Positions 7,527 through 15,847 of a stretch of 31,868 nucleotides of DNA are shown here, one piece after another. Location: NCBI GenBank assembly GCA_030606585.1, contig JAUWGD010000003.1, forward strand, positions 1-31,868, read 5' to 3'. The notes beneath the pieces were generated by a model. The model was not told where the DNA came from, ran no database searches, and worked only from the letters and a program-made list of their open reading frames with translations. The first letter of the stretch is position 1. Each line of letters starts with the position of its first letter. The position numbers were made by a program, and so were the translations under genes. This stretch comes from Dehalococcoidales bacterium. Its GTDB lineage: Bacteria; Chloroflexota; Dehalococcoidia; Dehalococcoidales; RBG-16-60-22.

Positions 7527-8426
7527 ATGATTGAGCCAATCGAAAGCTTTCTGAATTATCTGGCGGTAGAGAAGGGTTATTCCGAGCATACCATAGCTGC
7601 CTACCGTAATGACCTGACGGGGCTGGCCGGCTTCGCCAAAGGACAGTACACGGCTTCATGGGCTGATTTCAATCGGCAAAACATGTTAAGCTATCTGCTC
7701 GACCTTAAAGAGAGGGGATATGTCGCCACCACGGTGGCGCGTAAGGTAGCGGCGTCAAGGTCTTTCTTCGGCTTTTTGGTATCGGAGGGCACCATTAAGA
7801 CCAACCCTACCGAAAATATGAGCTCGCCCAGTGTTGGAAAGGCATTACCCAAGCCCATACCTATTAACCAGGTACGTTTGCTGCTGGAACAACCCGCCAA
7901 ACTGTCTTCCTCCGAAGCCAAGAGAGACAGGGCTATGCTGGAGCTTCTATATGCCAGCGGTATGAGGATAAGCGAACTGGTAGCCCTGAACCTGGGCGAT
8001 GTTAATACTGCGGGCGATTACTTCGTACGGTGTTTCGGCAAGGGTCGCAAGGAGCGGATTATCCCGCTTTACGAGCAAATAGCCATGACCGTAAAAAAAT
8101 ATATTGACGAGGACCGCCCCAAGTTAGCCCACGGCAAGAAGGACGACGCCATGTTTCTTAATGCCCGCGGGGAGAGACTCACCCGGCAGGGGTTCTGGCA
8201 AAAACTCAAGGAGTACGCGAAATCGGCCGGGTTGGGTGATAAGATAAGTCCCCATACCCTGAGACACAGTTTCGCTACTCATATGCTTAGCGGCGGGGCT
8301 GACCTGAGGTCGGTACAGGAATTGCTGGGACATGCCAACATATCTACCACGCAAGTCTATACTCACCTGACTACCGAGCACGTCCGCCGTGCCTATGATA
8401 AGTCACATCCCAGGGCTAAAGATTAA
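7527..8426 (+). CDS. xerC: Tyrosine recombinase XerC/XerD
   Basis: Site-specific recombinase that resolves chromosome dimers at dif. The 299-residue length matches XerC/D. The N-terminal SAM-like domain begins with IESFLNYLAVEKGYSEHTIAAYRNDL. All catalytic residues are seen: Arg147 (GMRISELVALN), the beta-hairpin Lys in GKGRKERIIPL, His243 and Arg246 (HTLRHSFATHML), His269 (LLGHANISTTQ) and the nucleophile Tyr278 (VYTHLT). GTGAGGAG lies seven bases before the ATG. Without an adjacent dif-like site or phage genes, and with a full-length Xer layout, a housekeeping role is more likely than an integrase. XerC versus XerD cannot be settled here. It is followed after 17 bases by a small membrane-protein gene and is probably the first gene of the run up to 10600. 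Confidence 0.92.
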   Translation: MIEPIESFLNYLAVEKGYSEHTIAAYRNDLTGLAGFAKGQYTASWADFNRQNMLSYLLDLKERGYVATTVARKVAASRSFFGFLVSEGTIKTNPTENMSSPSVGKALPKPIPINQVRLLLEQPAKLSSSEAKRDRAMLELLYASGMRISELVALNLGDVNTAGDYFVRCFGKGRKERIIPLYEQIAMTVKKYIDEDRPKLAHGKKDDAMFLNARGERLTRQGFWQKLKEYAKSAGLGDKISPHTLRHSFATHMLSGGADLRSVQELLGHANISTTQVYTHLTTEHVRRAYDKSHPRAKD

Positions 8427-8443
8427 TCTTCAGGAGGTAACGG

Positions 8444-8725
8444 ATGCCAGGTAAATCACGACACGGTAAGGGGAAGCATCCTCATCATAGCAAAAAAAGT
8501 AAAGCCATGATGCGGCAGGCAAGTACCCCCTTGAATCAACAGGCGACTGCTGTGGCACCGAAACCGGTGGAATCTGTCAAAGCTCCGACTGTACCGAAGT
8601 CAAACGCGGCGCTGGAGGCAAACGCGACACTACGGTATCCTTATGTCACCGGAGAACTGAAAAAAATCGGTATCCTGGCGGTGATAATTATAGTTGCCCT
8701 TATTGTGTTGTCAATTGTTCTATGA
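8444..8725 (+). CDS. Small basic protein with C-terminal membrane anchor, unknown function
   Basis: I do not recognise this 93-residue protein. The first 30 residues are highly basic and His-rich (GKSRHGKGKHPHHSKKSK). The middle is Ala/Pro/Val-rich and probably disordered. The last 20 residues (IGILAVIIIVALIVLSIVL) form one membrane helix ending at the C-terminus, as in tail-anchored proteins. AGGAGG six bases before the ATG is an excellent ribosome site, so the gene is real. It sits 17 bases after xerC and 19 before pcm, which implies co-transcription. The basic tail could bind nucleic acid or anionic lipid, but nothing in the sequence fixes a role. Confidence 0.8.
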   Translation: MPGKSRHGKGKHPHHSKKSKAMMRQASTPLNQQATAVAPKPVESVKAPTVPKSNAALEANATLRYPYVTGELKKIGILAVIIIVALIVLSIVL

Positions 8726-8744
8726 TAGTTCTTCGCTGGCGGTC

Positions 8745-9383
8745 ATGATGGACTTTAATACGGCAAGGGCCAAATTGATTAAATATCTCAGTTCTGAGAT
8801 TAAAGAAAAGCGCGTATTAGACGTGATGTCTCGAATACCCCGTGAAGAGTTTGTTCCTCAGGAATATCGACATCAGGCCTATGAAGACAGGCCGCTGCCG
8901 ATTGGCTGGGGGCAGACGATTTCCCAGCCGTATATTATCGCTCTCATGACGGAAGAGCTGGAACTGAACGGAAGTGAGAAAGTGCTGGAGCTTGGTACCG
9001 GCAGCGGCTATCAGACGGCTATTCTCGCCGAGTTAGCCGGGAGTGTGATATCGGTGGAGCGCGTGCCCCAATTAGCTGAGTCCGCCCGGAAGGTGCTGGA
9101 TAAGCTGGGATATACCAATATTGAGATACATCCCGCCGGGGAAACCCTGGGCTGGAAACAAGGTACGCCCTATGATGTCATTATGGTTACCGCCGGGGCT
9201 CCTGCAATACCCGATGACCTCCTGTCCCAGATGTCAATCGGCGGGCGTATGGTAATACCGGTAGGTTCTCGTTATACGCAAGAACTATGCAAGGTAACCA
9301 GACGGAAGGACAAGAATCTGGTCGAAAAGCTGGGCGGCTGCCGCTTTGTTGCCCTGATAGGTAATAATGCCTGGGAGAATTAA
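8745..9383 (+). CDS. pcm: Protein-L-isoaspartate O-methyltransferase
   Basis: Repairs damaged proteins by methylating isoaspartyl residues with S-adenosylmethionine. The 212-residue product fits the family. It contains MSRIPREEFVP near the N-terminus, the substrate loop PIGWGQTISQPYIIALMTE, motif I VLELGTGSGYQTAILAEL for SAM binding, the acidic motif VISVERVPQLAE, and GGRMVIPVGS towards the end. The frame is open back to 8694, but that would overlap the preceding membrane helix gene. The paired ATGs at 8745 and 8748 directly precede the conserved first helix, so I start at 8745. The ribosome site is weak, suggesting coupling to the gene before. It is part of the plus-strand run from xerC to the nitroreductases. 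Confidence 0.92.
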   Translation: MMDFNTARAKLIKYLSSEIKEKRVLDVMSRIPREEFVPQEYRHQAYEDRPLPIGWGQTISQPYIIALMTEELELNGSEKVLELGTGSGYQTAILAELAGSVISVERVPQLAESARKVLDKLGYTNIEIHPAGETLGWKQGTPYDVIMVTAGAPAIPDDLLSQMSIGGRMVIPVGSRYTQELCKVTRRKDKNLVEKLGGCRFVALIGNNAWEN

Positions 9384-9409
9384 CAATATAACCGATATGG
9401 AGGATGACT

Positions 9410-9985
9410 ATGGATATCCTTGAGGCTATTAAAAACAGGAGAAGCATTAGACATTATAAAGCCGATGCGGTAGATGATGAAGCCATCAATACCGTCCTCG
9501 AAGCCGCGCACTGGGCTCCTTCCTGGGGGAACGCGCAGTGCTGGCGCTTTGTAGTGGTGCGTGACCCAGAAACCAGGGTAGCAATAGCCGATACCCTGAC
9601 CAAGGTGAAGGTAGATAACGATTGGGTGGAAAACGCCGCCGCTGCGGCCTTCAAGCAGGCGCCTGTAGTTATAGTGCTCTGCGCCGAACTGGGCCGGGCG
9701 GGATTCCGTTCCGATGGTACGCCGGTTACCGATAAGGCTGATTACTGGTTCATGTTTGATGCAGCCCTGGCTATGGAGAACCTGGTGCTGGCGGCGCATG
9801 CCATAGGACTGGGAACGGTAATTGTCGCCGGTTTTGATGCCAAAAAAGTGGCTCAAATCCTGGAAGTGCCAGACGATTCTACCGTGGTTACCATGACCCC
9901 GCTGGGTTTCCCCGGCCATAAAGGACAGGTCTCTCCCAGAAAAGACCTCTCTGAAGTCATTTATAGAGATAAATACGGCAAGTAG
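9410..9985 (+). CDS. Nitroreductase family protein, first tandem copy
   Basis: FMN-dependent NAD(P)H oxidoreductase of the nitroreductase fold, usually a homodimer. The 191-residue product opens MDILEAIKNRRSIRHYK; the RRSIR segment binds the FMN phosphate. It continues with LEAAHWAPSWGNAQCWRFVVV, the flavin-contacting region, and has AAHAIGLGTVIVAGFD near residue 135. GGAGG at 9399-9403 would touch the upstream ATG at 9404, so the ATG at 9410, six bases away and matching the paralogue's start, is the likely start. The next gene is a clear paralogue 27 bases later. The natural substrate is unknown; members act on nitroaromatics, quinones, enones or flavins. Confidence 0.9.
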   Translation: MDILEAIKNRRSIRHYKADAVDDEAINTVLEAAHWAPSWGNAQCWRFVVVRDPETRVAIADTLTKVKVDNDWVENAAAAAFKQAPVVIVLCAELGRAGFRSDGTPVTDKADYWFMFDAALAMENLVLAAHAIGLGTVIVAGFDAKKVAQILEVPDDSTVVTMTPLGFPGHKGQVSPRKDLSEVIYRDKYGK

Positions 9986-10012
9986 AAAGCAATATGATAT
10001 AGGAGAATAAGC

Positions 10013-10600
10013 ATGGAGTTATTTGAAGCTATAAAAAACAGGCGTAGTATCCGGAGGTACACCTCCGACCCTGTTGACGATAAGAAGATTGAGACGATAC
10101 TTGAGGCCGGCCGCTGGGCGCCGTCCTGGGCCAATACGCAATGCTGGCGTTTCGTGGTGGTGCGCGACCCCCAAGTTATCACCGGGTTGGCTGATACCCT
10201 GTTTACAATCAAGATGCCAGATAAAGAGATACCCAATCCCGGCGCGGGAGCTTTTAGTACAGCGCCGGTGATAATCGTTGTCTGCGCGGAGACAGGTAAG
10301 TCCGGCGCCAAGCATGGCTCCGGTGATGGCAGTACCGAGTACGTTACCGATAAAGGCGACTGGTTTATGTTCGATACCGCTCTGGCGGTACAGAACATGG
10401 TACTGGCCGCCCACGCCCTGGGACTGGGAACGGTAATTCTCGGAGCCTTTGATGCCATTCAGGCGGAGAAAGTGCTGGGTGTCCCTGACGGTTACCGTGT
10501 GGTAACCCTGTTACCGGTGGGCGTACCTGACCATGAAGGCAAAGCGCCCCCCAGAAAAGAGCTATCCGAAATTGTCGTCAGGGACAGGTGGGGTAAGTAG
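10013..10600 (+). CDS. Nitroreductase family protein, second tandem copy
   Basis: Paralogue of the preceding gene, 195 residues, opening MELFEAIKNRRSIRRYT and sharing GRWAPSWANTQCWRFVVVRD, GDWFMFDTALAVQNMVLAAH, LGLGTVI and a similar ending RKELSEIVVRDRWGK. The two are co-linear over their full length, so they arose by tandem duplication. They differ most in the middle (about residues 65-105), where this copy has a longer Gly/Ser/Asp-rich loop; in this fold that area can shape the active-site entrance. AGGAG precedes the ATG. The two may form homodimers or a heterodimer; sequence alone does not say. It ends the plus-strand run starting at xerC; no terminator is seen after it. Confidence 0.9.
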   Translation: MELFEAIKNRRSIRRYTSDPVDDKKIETILEAGRWAPSWANTQCWRFVVVRDPQVITGLADTLFTIKMPDKEIPNPGAGAFSTAPVIIVVCAETGKSGAKHGSGDGSTEYVTDKGDWFMFDTALAVQNMVLAAHALGLGTVILGAFDAIQAEKVLGVPDGYRVVTLLPVGVPDHEGKAPPRKELSEIVVRDRWGK

Positions 10601-10651
10601 CTCGAACGCGGATGATACATGTTCCCTATTACGGGTGTTAACGGCGGTTGC

Positions 10652-10681
10652 TTGCCGTGCTCGGTCGACTGCGAGTATAAT
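10652..10681 (+). promoter_or_regulatory. Probable promoter of the EF-G-like gene
   Basis: TTGCCG (10652-10657) and a perfect TATAAT (10676-10681) are separated by 18 bases. Transcription would begin near 10688, about 28 bases before the ATG at 10716. Confidence 0.55.
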
Positions 10682-10715
10682 ATTATCGTACATTACTTAG
10701 ATAGCAGGTGATTTC

Positions 10716-12764
10716 ATGCAAAAATACGGACTGGATAAGGTTCATAACACTGTTTTATTGTCTCACGGAGGGGCCGGAAAAACTTCGCTGGCAGAGGCGA
10801 TGCTTTTCAGCGCCGGGGCCGTCAGCCGACTGGGTAAGGTTGATGACGGGTCTTCTACCTCGGACTATGAACAGGATGAAATAAAACGCAAAATCAGTAT
10901 TAATCTGTCCCTGCTGCCCTGCGAGTGGCGGGATACCAAGTTAAATATTATCGATGCTCCCGGTTATACCGATTTTATCGGAGAAGTCATGGCGGGTATG
11001 CGGGTTAGTGAGGGTGCCGTGGTCGTCATCTGCGCTGCCTCGGGAGTAGAGGTCGGCACGGAGATGGTCTGGGGATACTGCGAGGAAGCCAGGCTGCCGC
11101 GCCTGATATTCGTTAACAAGATGGACCGGGAGAACGCCGATTATTTCAAGATTGTGGAGGAAATACAGGCGAAACTCGGTAAAAAGTGTTTGCCGCTGCA
11201 GATGGCCATCGGCGCCCATACCGGCTTTGAGGGCGTGGTCGACCTGCTGAATATGAAAGCTTATACCGGCACCGATTCCAAAGAGGCGGATATACCGGAA
11301 GCGTTGCGGGCCCAGGCAGATTCTTACCGTGAGAAGCTGGTAGAGGCAATTGCCGAAATTGACGATGCTCTTATCGAGAAATACCTGGGTGGAGAAGAAA
11401 TCAGCCCGGAAGAGCTTACCAGCACACTGCGCCAGGCGGTCATCAGCGGAAATATTGTGCCAATATTAGCCGGCTCGGCGCTGCAGAATGTAGCCGTTAA
11501 CCGGTTGATGGATGCTATTTGCAGCTATCTGCCCGCTCCCAAGGAGCAGGAAGTAGCCGTTAGCGACGGCTCCACCGTAGAGCCGAGTGAAACGTCGCCG
11601 CTGGCTTCCCTTGTCTTTAAGACCACCGCCGACCCCTATGTCGGCAAGTTGACTTATTTCCGTGTCTATAACGGCGTTATTAAAAGCAACTCCCAGGTTT
11701 ATAATGCCAAACAGAAAGCGACCGAACGTATCGGGCAGTTGTTTATGATGAGAGGCAAGACGCAGGAGCCTGTAGATGAGGTCAGTGCCGGTGACATCGG
11801 CGCCGTGGCCAAGCTAAGCGTCACCAACACCGGCGACACGATATGTACTCAGGATAAGCCCATCAACCTGACATCCATTGTTTTCCCCAAGCCTACTTTC
11901 CGTGAGGCTGTTTATCCCAAGACCAAGACCGATATTGATAAAATGGGGACAGCCCTGTCCCGCCTGTCCGAGGAAGATCCCACTTTAACGGTACACCGCG
12001 AATTGGGCACCGGCGAGACGATTCTCTCCGGTATGGGGGATACCCACCTTGCCGTGGCAGCGGAGAAAATGCAGAAAAAGTTCGGCGTAAACGTGGAACT
12101 GGCGATTCCCAAAGTACCCTACCGCGAGACAATAACCGTATCTTCCAAAGCCGAATACAAACATAGGAAACAATCCGGCGGTCACGGCCAGTACGGGCAT
12201 GTCCTGCTGGCGATGGAGCCGTTGCCGGAGCGCGGTGACAATGAGTTCGGCGACAAGATTGTCGGCGGTTCGGTGCCGAAAAACTATATCCCGGCGGTGG
12301 AAAAGGGAGTCCACGAAGCGTACCAGGAGGGCGTGCTGGCCGGTTACCCGGTGGTCGGCGTAAAGACACTCCTTTATGACGGTAGCTTCCACCCGGTCGA
12401 CTCATCGGAAATATGTTTCAAGATAGCCGGAGCCGGCGCTTTTAAGAAGGGAATGGACGATGGCCAGCCGATTCTTCTGGAACCGATAATGAATCTTAAG
12501 GTAACCGTTCCTAACGACCTTACCGGCGATATTATCGGCGACCTTAATACCAAGCGGGCCCGTGTACTCGGAATGAATCCTGAAGGCGGCAATAATGTTA
12601 TCGATGCGCAGGTGCCCCTTGCCGAAGTCCAGCGCTATGCTATCGATTTGAAATCCATGACACAGGGACGGGCGGTCTACAGTATGAAGTTCGACCACTA
12701 TGAAGAGGTGCCGGCGCAAATTACACAGAAAATTGTCGCTCAAAAACAGTCGGAAAAAGAATAG
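10716..12764 (+). CDS. EF-G-like translational GTPase (FusA2-type paralogue)
   Basis: Five-domain translational GTPase of 682 residues, close to EF-G length. G1 is SHGGAGKTS (about 16-24), G4 is NKMD, G5 is GSAL, and domains III-V are intact, with GGHGQYGHV in domain IV and PLAEVQRYAIDLKSMTQGRA in domain V. It is not a standard EF-G: G2/switch I reads KRKISINLSL instead of ERGITI, and G3 is DAPGY, with Tyr84 in place of the His of DTPGH that activates water for GTP hydrolysis. These changes are typical of the EF-G2/FusA2-like group known from actinobacteria and others, whose role in elongation, recycling or stress is not settled. It has its own promoter and a likely terminator at 12796. No other ribosomal gene is adjacent, which supports an accessory role. 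Confidence 0.88.
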   Translation: MQKYGLDKVHNTVLLSHGGAGKTSLAEAMLFSAGAVSRLGKVDDGSSTSDYEQDEIKRKISINLSLLPCEWRDTKLNIIDAPGYTDFIGEVMAGMRVSEGAVVVICAASGVEVGTEMVWGYCEEARLPRLIFVNKMDRENADYFKIVEEIQAKLGKKCLPLQMAIGAHTGFEGVVDLLNMKAYTGTDSKEADIPEALRAQADSYREKLVEAIAEIDDALIEKYLGGEEISPEELTSTLRQAVISGNIVPILAGSALQNVAVNRLMDAICSYLPAPKEQEVAVSDGSTVEPSETSPLASLVFKTTADPYVGKLTYFRVYNGVIKSNSQVYNAKQKATERIGQLFMMRGKTQEPVDEVSAGDIGAVAKLSVTNTGDTICTQDKPINLTSIVFPKPTFREAVYPKTKTDIDKMGTALSRLSEEDPTLTVHRELGTGETILSGMGDTHLAVAAEKMQKKFGVNVELAIPKVPYRETITVSSKAEYKHRKQSGGHGQYGHVLLAMEPLPERGDNEFGDKIVGGSVPKNYIPAVEKGVHEAYQEGVLAGYPVVGVKTLLYDGSFHPVDSSEICFKIAGAGAFKKGMDDGQPILLEPIMNLKVTVPNDLTGDIIGDLNTKRARVLGMNPEGGNNVIDAQVPLAEVQRYAIDLKSMTQGRAVYSMKFDHYEEVPAQITQKIVAQKQSEKE

Positions 12765-12795
12765 ATAACCGGCAGATTTAATATTGTGAAAGCAC

Positions 12796-12829
12796 GTGAC
12801 GTTCTATGACGTATGGGGCGTCACACTTT
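12796..12829 (+). terminator. Likely terminator after the EF-G-like gene
   Basis: GTGACG (12796-12801) pairs with CGTCAC (12819-12824) across a 17-base loop and is followed by ACTTTTTAT. The stem is only six pairs, so efficiency may be modest. It lies between convergent genes. Confidence 0.5.
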
Positions 12830-13819
12830 TTATGAGGCCCTGATTTCCTGCTTCATGAAAATTATATAGCTGATGCCAAAGCAGATGGCACTGAGGCTTA
12901 CCATACCGACAAGGTGAGGCCAGATAGCCAGCAGACTCTGACTCAGGCTGATTGGATTGGCTACCATAAACCTCGCCTGAGCGATGGTGATAACACCCAG
13001 GCCTTTCGCCACAGGTAAGAGAAGCACGTAGTATGCCTCCTGGAAGAGATAGCTGGGAGAAAGACGGAGAAACGTTTGTTGTAACTCGGCGCTTTGAATC
13101 TGTTCAGCCAGGGAGCTGCTCGCGGTGACAGGCGATATAGAATTGGCTATAGCCGGGCCTAACCCCAGCAATACCCAGAAAAAGTAGAATATAAGGAAGA
13201 GGGCAAGCGGCAACAGGAGAGAACCGGCCGCCCTCCGGAAAACTACGGAGAACAGCAATGAAAGGCCCATCCAGAAAGCTCCATATACAACGGATATAAC
13301 GAAGTAAAGGAAGAGCCTGATGATTTCCTCCGGAGTTGGAAAAGGCACTCCAATTCCGGTCATACTGAATCCGTATGGTCTCAGGTCGAACCATATCAGG
13401 CCGAAACCGCCTACCAGCAACAGAGCTGTCCCCATCATGATGATCATGGTGACGATGCCTGCCAGGAACTTGCCGTTGATGACGCTGTCACGGTAAACGG
13501 GCTGAGCCAGGAGACGACTCAGTGTACCACCGGTACGCTCGCTGTTGATGGCATCAAACCCGAGGGCTATACCCACAATCGGAAGAATAAGACCGATTGA
13601 AAAAGTCAGTGACGGTATATTCTGATAAGACGATGTAAACAATGCCAGGAAAACGAAACCGTCGCCGGTAACCGCCCCGCTCGCTTCCAGGGTGGCGCGG
13701 AGACCCTGTTTAACCGCAAAGAGTCCAAAACCGCTGGCGACCAGTACCAGCAGAAACAGCACCAGAAAACGCATACTGTTGAAGTAATCAGCCAATTCCT
13801 TACGTATTATCGCTATCAT
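12830..13819 (-). CDS. ABC-2 type transporter permease
   Basis: Integral membrane subunit of an ABC exporter, 329 residues. It begins MIAIIRKELADYFNSMRF, the amphipathic entry helix of ABC-2 permeases, followed by about six hydrophobic segments (near residues 17-35, 68-88, 110-135, 165-190, 197-220 and 295-320). The stretch INSERTGGTLSRLLAQPVYR is the family's coupling-helix region. It starts 9 bases after the ATPase stop, with AGGAG inside the end of the ATPase gene, so the two are co-translated. It is the last gene of a three-gene unit with an ATPase and a NEW3-like surface protein. Substrate unknown; similar permeases (NosY and gliding-type) export lipids, polymers or proteins. Confidence 0.88.
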   Translation of the reverse strand: MIAIIRKELADYFNSMRFLVLFLLVLVASGFGLFAVKQGLRATLEASGAVTGDGFVFLALFTSSYQNIPSLTFSIGLILPIVGIALGFDAINSERTGGTLSRLLAQPVYRDSVINGKFLAGIVTMIIMMGTALLLVGGFGLIWFDLRPYGFSMTGIGVPFPTPEEIIRLFLYFVISVVYGAFWMGLSLLFSVVFRRAAGSLLLPLALFLIFYFFWVLLGLGPAIANSISPVTASSSLAEQIQSAELQQTFLRLSPSYLFQEAYYVLLLPVAKGLGVITIAQARFMVANPISLSQSLLAIWPHLVGMVSLSAICFGISYIIFMKQEIRAS

Positions 13820-13828
13820 TATGTTAAC

Positions 13829-14764
13829 TTAGTTCTCCTGAAAATACTTCATATAAATGTCATCCAGAGAAAATTCGTGGGCCTTCATCTGTACCAGCAA
13901 GGCGTCGTTATCCACCACCGCCTTGGATATTTGTGACCGTAAATCGGAGTCGGTGCTGATCTTAAGTACAGCGCCGTCAACTTCAACCTTCTCCACGCCC
14001 TTGATTTTCTTGATTATATCTGCCAGTTCCGCTTTCGGTTCGGCTGTTTCGACTTCTATCATGAAACGGCCTCCCGCCATAGCTTCCCTGCCGAGTTCGT
14101 CGATGCTCCCCTCAATTACCATCTTACCTTTGGATAGTATCCCGACGCTCTGGCATACCCTCTGCACCTGGTACAGCTGGTGTGAGGATAGTAAAACAGT
14201 CATTCCCATCTTGGGCAGGCCGGCAATAATGTCGAGGAGATGATTGATACCGGACGGGTCCAGGCCGGAGGTAGGCTCGTCAAGGATAACCAGTTTCGGT
14301 CGTTTGATAAACACGTCGGCGATGCCCAGGCGCTGTCTCATACCGCGGGAGAATTTACCGGTGACCATGTCTCTCTCTTCGGTCAGTCCCACCATTTCCA
14401 GCACTTCGTCTATGCGGCGCTCCGCTTCCGAAGGCGCGATGTTGTTAAGGTCGGCAATGAATCTCAGGTTTTCCCTGGCGGTGAGGTTGTCATAGAAGCC
14501 GACCTCTTCGGGGAGGTAACCGACGATTCGTTTAACCTTGAGCGGTTCTCTGGTCGAATTAAAGTCGAATACCCGTACCGTGCCCGAGGCCGGTTCGGTC
14601 AGACCCAGCAGCATAAGGATAGTGGTTGTCTTTCCGGCGCCGTTGGGGCCCAGCAGGCCGAACACCTCATTCTCCCTGATATGGAAATTGAGGTGGTCAA
14701 CTACCGTAACCTTACCGTACCTCTTGGTCAGGTCTTTCGTTTCTATAGCTAATTTATCAGTCAT
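13829..14764 (-). CDS. ABC transporter ATP-binding protein
   Basis: Cytoplasmic ATPase that powers the adjacent ABC-2 permease. The 311-residue protein has Walker A LLGPNGAGKTTT (about 37-48), a Q-loop region VGYLPEEVGFYDNLTA, signature FSRGMRQRLGIA (about 140), Walker B KLVILDEPTSGLDPSG and the switch His in LLSSHQL. A C-terminal extension of about 90 residues (EVETAEPKAELADIIKKIKG onward) ends in EFSLDDIYMKYFQEN, the DUF4162-like tail common in NatA/CcmA-type exporters. The permease follows after 9 bases and the surface protein gene precedes it by three bases, making a tight operon. Confidence 0.94.
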   Translation of the reverse strand: MTDKLAIETKDLTKRYGKVTVVDHLNFHIRENEVFGLLGPNGAGKTTTILMLLGLTEPASGTVRVFDFNSTREPLKVKRIVGYLPEEVGFYDNLTARENLRFIADLNNIAPSEAERRIDEVLEMVGLTEERDMVTGKFSRGMRQRLGIADVFIKRPKLVILDEPTSGLDPSGINHLLDIIAGLPKMGMTVLLSSHQLYQVQRVCQSVGILSKGKMVIEGSIDELGREAMAGGRFMIEVETAEPKAELADIIKKIKGVEKVEVDGAVLKISTDSDLRSQISKAVVDNDALLVQMKAHEFSLDDIYMKYFQEN

Positions 14765-14767
14765 ATA

Positions 14768-15763
14768 CTATCGCCGGCCAAGCCTCATAAAGATAACAAT
14801 CAAGCCGATAATCACGATAACTATAATAGCCACGCCGACCCATCCCCAGATGGTGGGCGTTTCCACGGTAACCCGGACGGATATCTTATCGGCACTAGCC
14901 TGTTCTCCGGATATGCGAAGAGTAATCATGTAATCACCGGCTACCGTTTTCGGCGGTGGTTTAATATTAACGTCGACGGTCTTCGGGTCGAATATCTCTA
15001 TAAGGTCTATCTTATCCGGTTGGAAGGTTATTTCCCATCCGCTGGGCTTTTCGGAAGAAAACGTGATGTTATTCATGGTGTCGGTTCCGAAGTTCGTAAC
15101 CACCAGAGAGAAAATGTTGTCCCTGCCGGCCTTGGCCTTGGTATTATAGACTTCGTTAGCGGGCACGGCGCTCAGCATGTACCTGGCAGTGATTACAGCG
15201 GTGAGGTCAATTTTACTGATAACGTCTTCGGAAACCGCTTCCAGTGTTATGGTATATTCTGCGGGTTCAGCTATCGGCCAGGTAGGAGGACTGACATTCA
15301 CTTTAACGATTTTTGCAACGGGAATGTATGGTGAAGCATCTATCGCAATTGACGGTATCCTTATCGAATCATATTGCGGGTTTATGTAAGCGTTCCATCC
15401 GGAAGGCAGAGTGGTATTCAGGTCAAAAACCCGGTCTATTAGCCCCCAGTACTCGATCTTTACATTATACTGAAAGCTACCCGTAGCAATGGCTTCCAGT
15501 TCGGGAAACTCGGTGGATAGGTTTATGCTATCTTTAAATTCTACCTCCTCCTCTTCTTCAGAAATAGGTACTGCCTGAGGAGTATCATCGGATATCGGCT
15601 CGGGTATCGGGGTGGTATCGGTAGTATTGTCCGTAGCGTTGTCCGTAGCATTATCTGTAGTAGACTGTTCCCCGTCCTGTGCCAGCATAACCGCCGGTAG
15701 AGAGAAAACCATTAGTGCCATTACCAGGAGAATGAGAAGAGAGATAAACCTCGCATTTTTCAT
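14768..15763 (-). CDS. Membrane-anchored surface protein with NEW3-like domain
   Basis: A 331-residue extracytoplasmic protein. An N-terminal signal peptide (about 1-29) is followed by a Thr/Asp/Asn-rich linker with TDNATDN repeats and an acidic stretch (about 30-75). Two beta-rich Ig-like regions follow; the second, near 210-300, resembles the NEW3 domain (NVFSLVV-type strand FSLVVTNFGTDTMNNITFSSE, then GWEITFQPDKIDLI and GDYMITLRISGEQASADK). A C-terminal membrane helix (about 305-325) ends in RLGRR, so the protein is anchored by its tail. Proteins of this build (COG1470 type) often sit beside ABC-2 exporters, as here, but their role is not established. It is the first gene of the unit, under a strong promoter at 15819-15847. 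Confidence 0.82.
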   Translation of the reverse strand: MKNARFISLLILLVMALMVFSLPAVMLAQDGEQSTTDNATDNATDNTTDTTPIPEPISDDTPQAVPISEEEEEVEFKDSINLSTEFPELEAIATGSFQYNVKIEYWGLIDRVFDLNTTLPSGWNAYINPQYDSIRIPSIAIDASPYIPVAKIVKVNVSPPTWPIAEPAEYTITLEAVSEDVISKIDLTAVITARYMLSAVPANEVYNTKAKAGRDNIFSLVVTNFGTDTMNNITFSSEKPSGWEITFQPDKIDLIEIFDPKTVDVNIKPPPKTVAGDYMITLRISGEQASADKISVRVTVETPTIWGWVGVAIIVIVIIGLIVIFMRLGRR

Positions 15764-15818
15764 CGTTTTACCACCTCACAAACTAGTTTCTGCTGAATAA
15801 CTATTAATACAACCACGT

Positions 15819-15847
15819 ATTATAGCAAAACGTTGTTATTCGTTCAA
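15819..15847 (-). promoter_or_regulatory. Strong sigma-70 type promoter of the NEW3-ABC operon
   Basis: On the minus strand TTGAAC and a perfect TATAAT are separated by exactly 17 bases. Transcription would start near 15812, about 48 bases before the ATG at 15763. The -35 hexamer is embedded in one copy of a direct repeat (15841-15869). Confidence 0.75.

Noticed and set aside
7527..8426. xerC as a phage or island integrase
   Set aside because: Full XerC/D layout, and no att repeats, tRNA or phage genes nearby.
14240..14752. 170-residue open frame opposite the ABC ATPase
   Set aside because: Shadow of the Walker A to signature region on the other strand; no recognisable protein.
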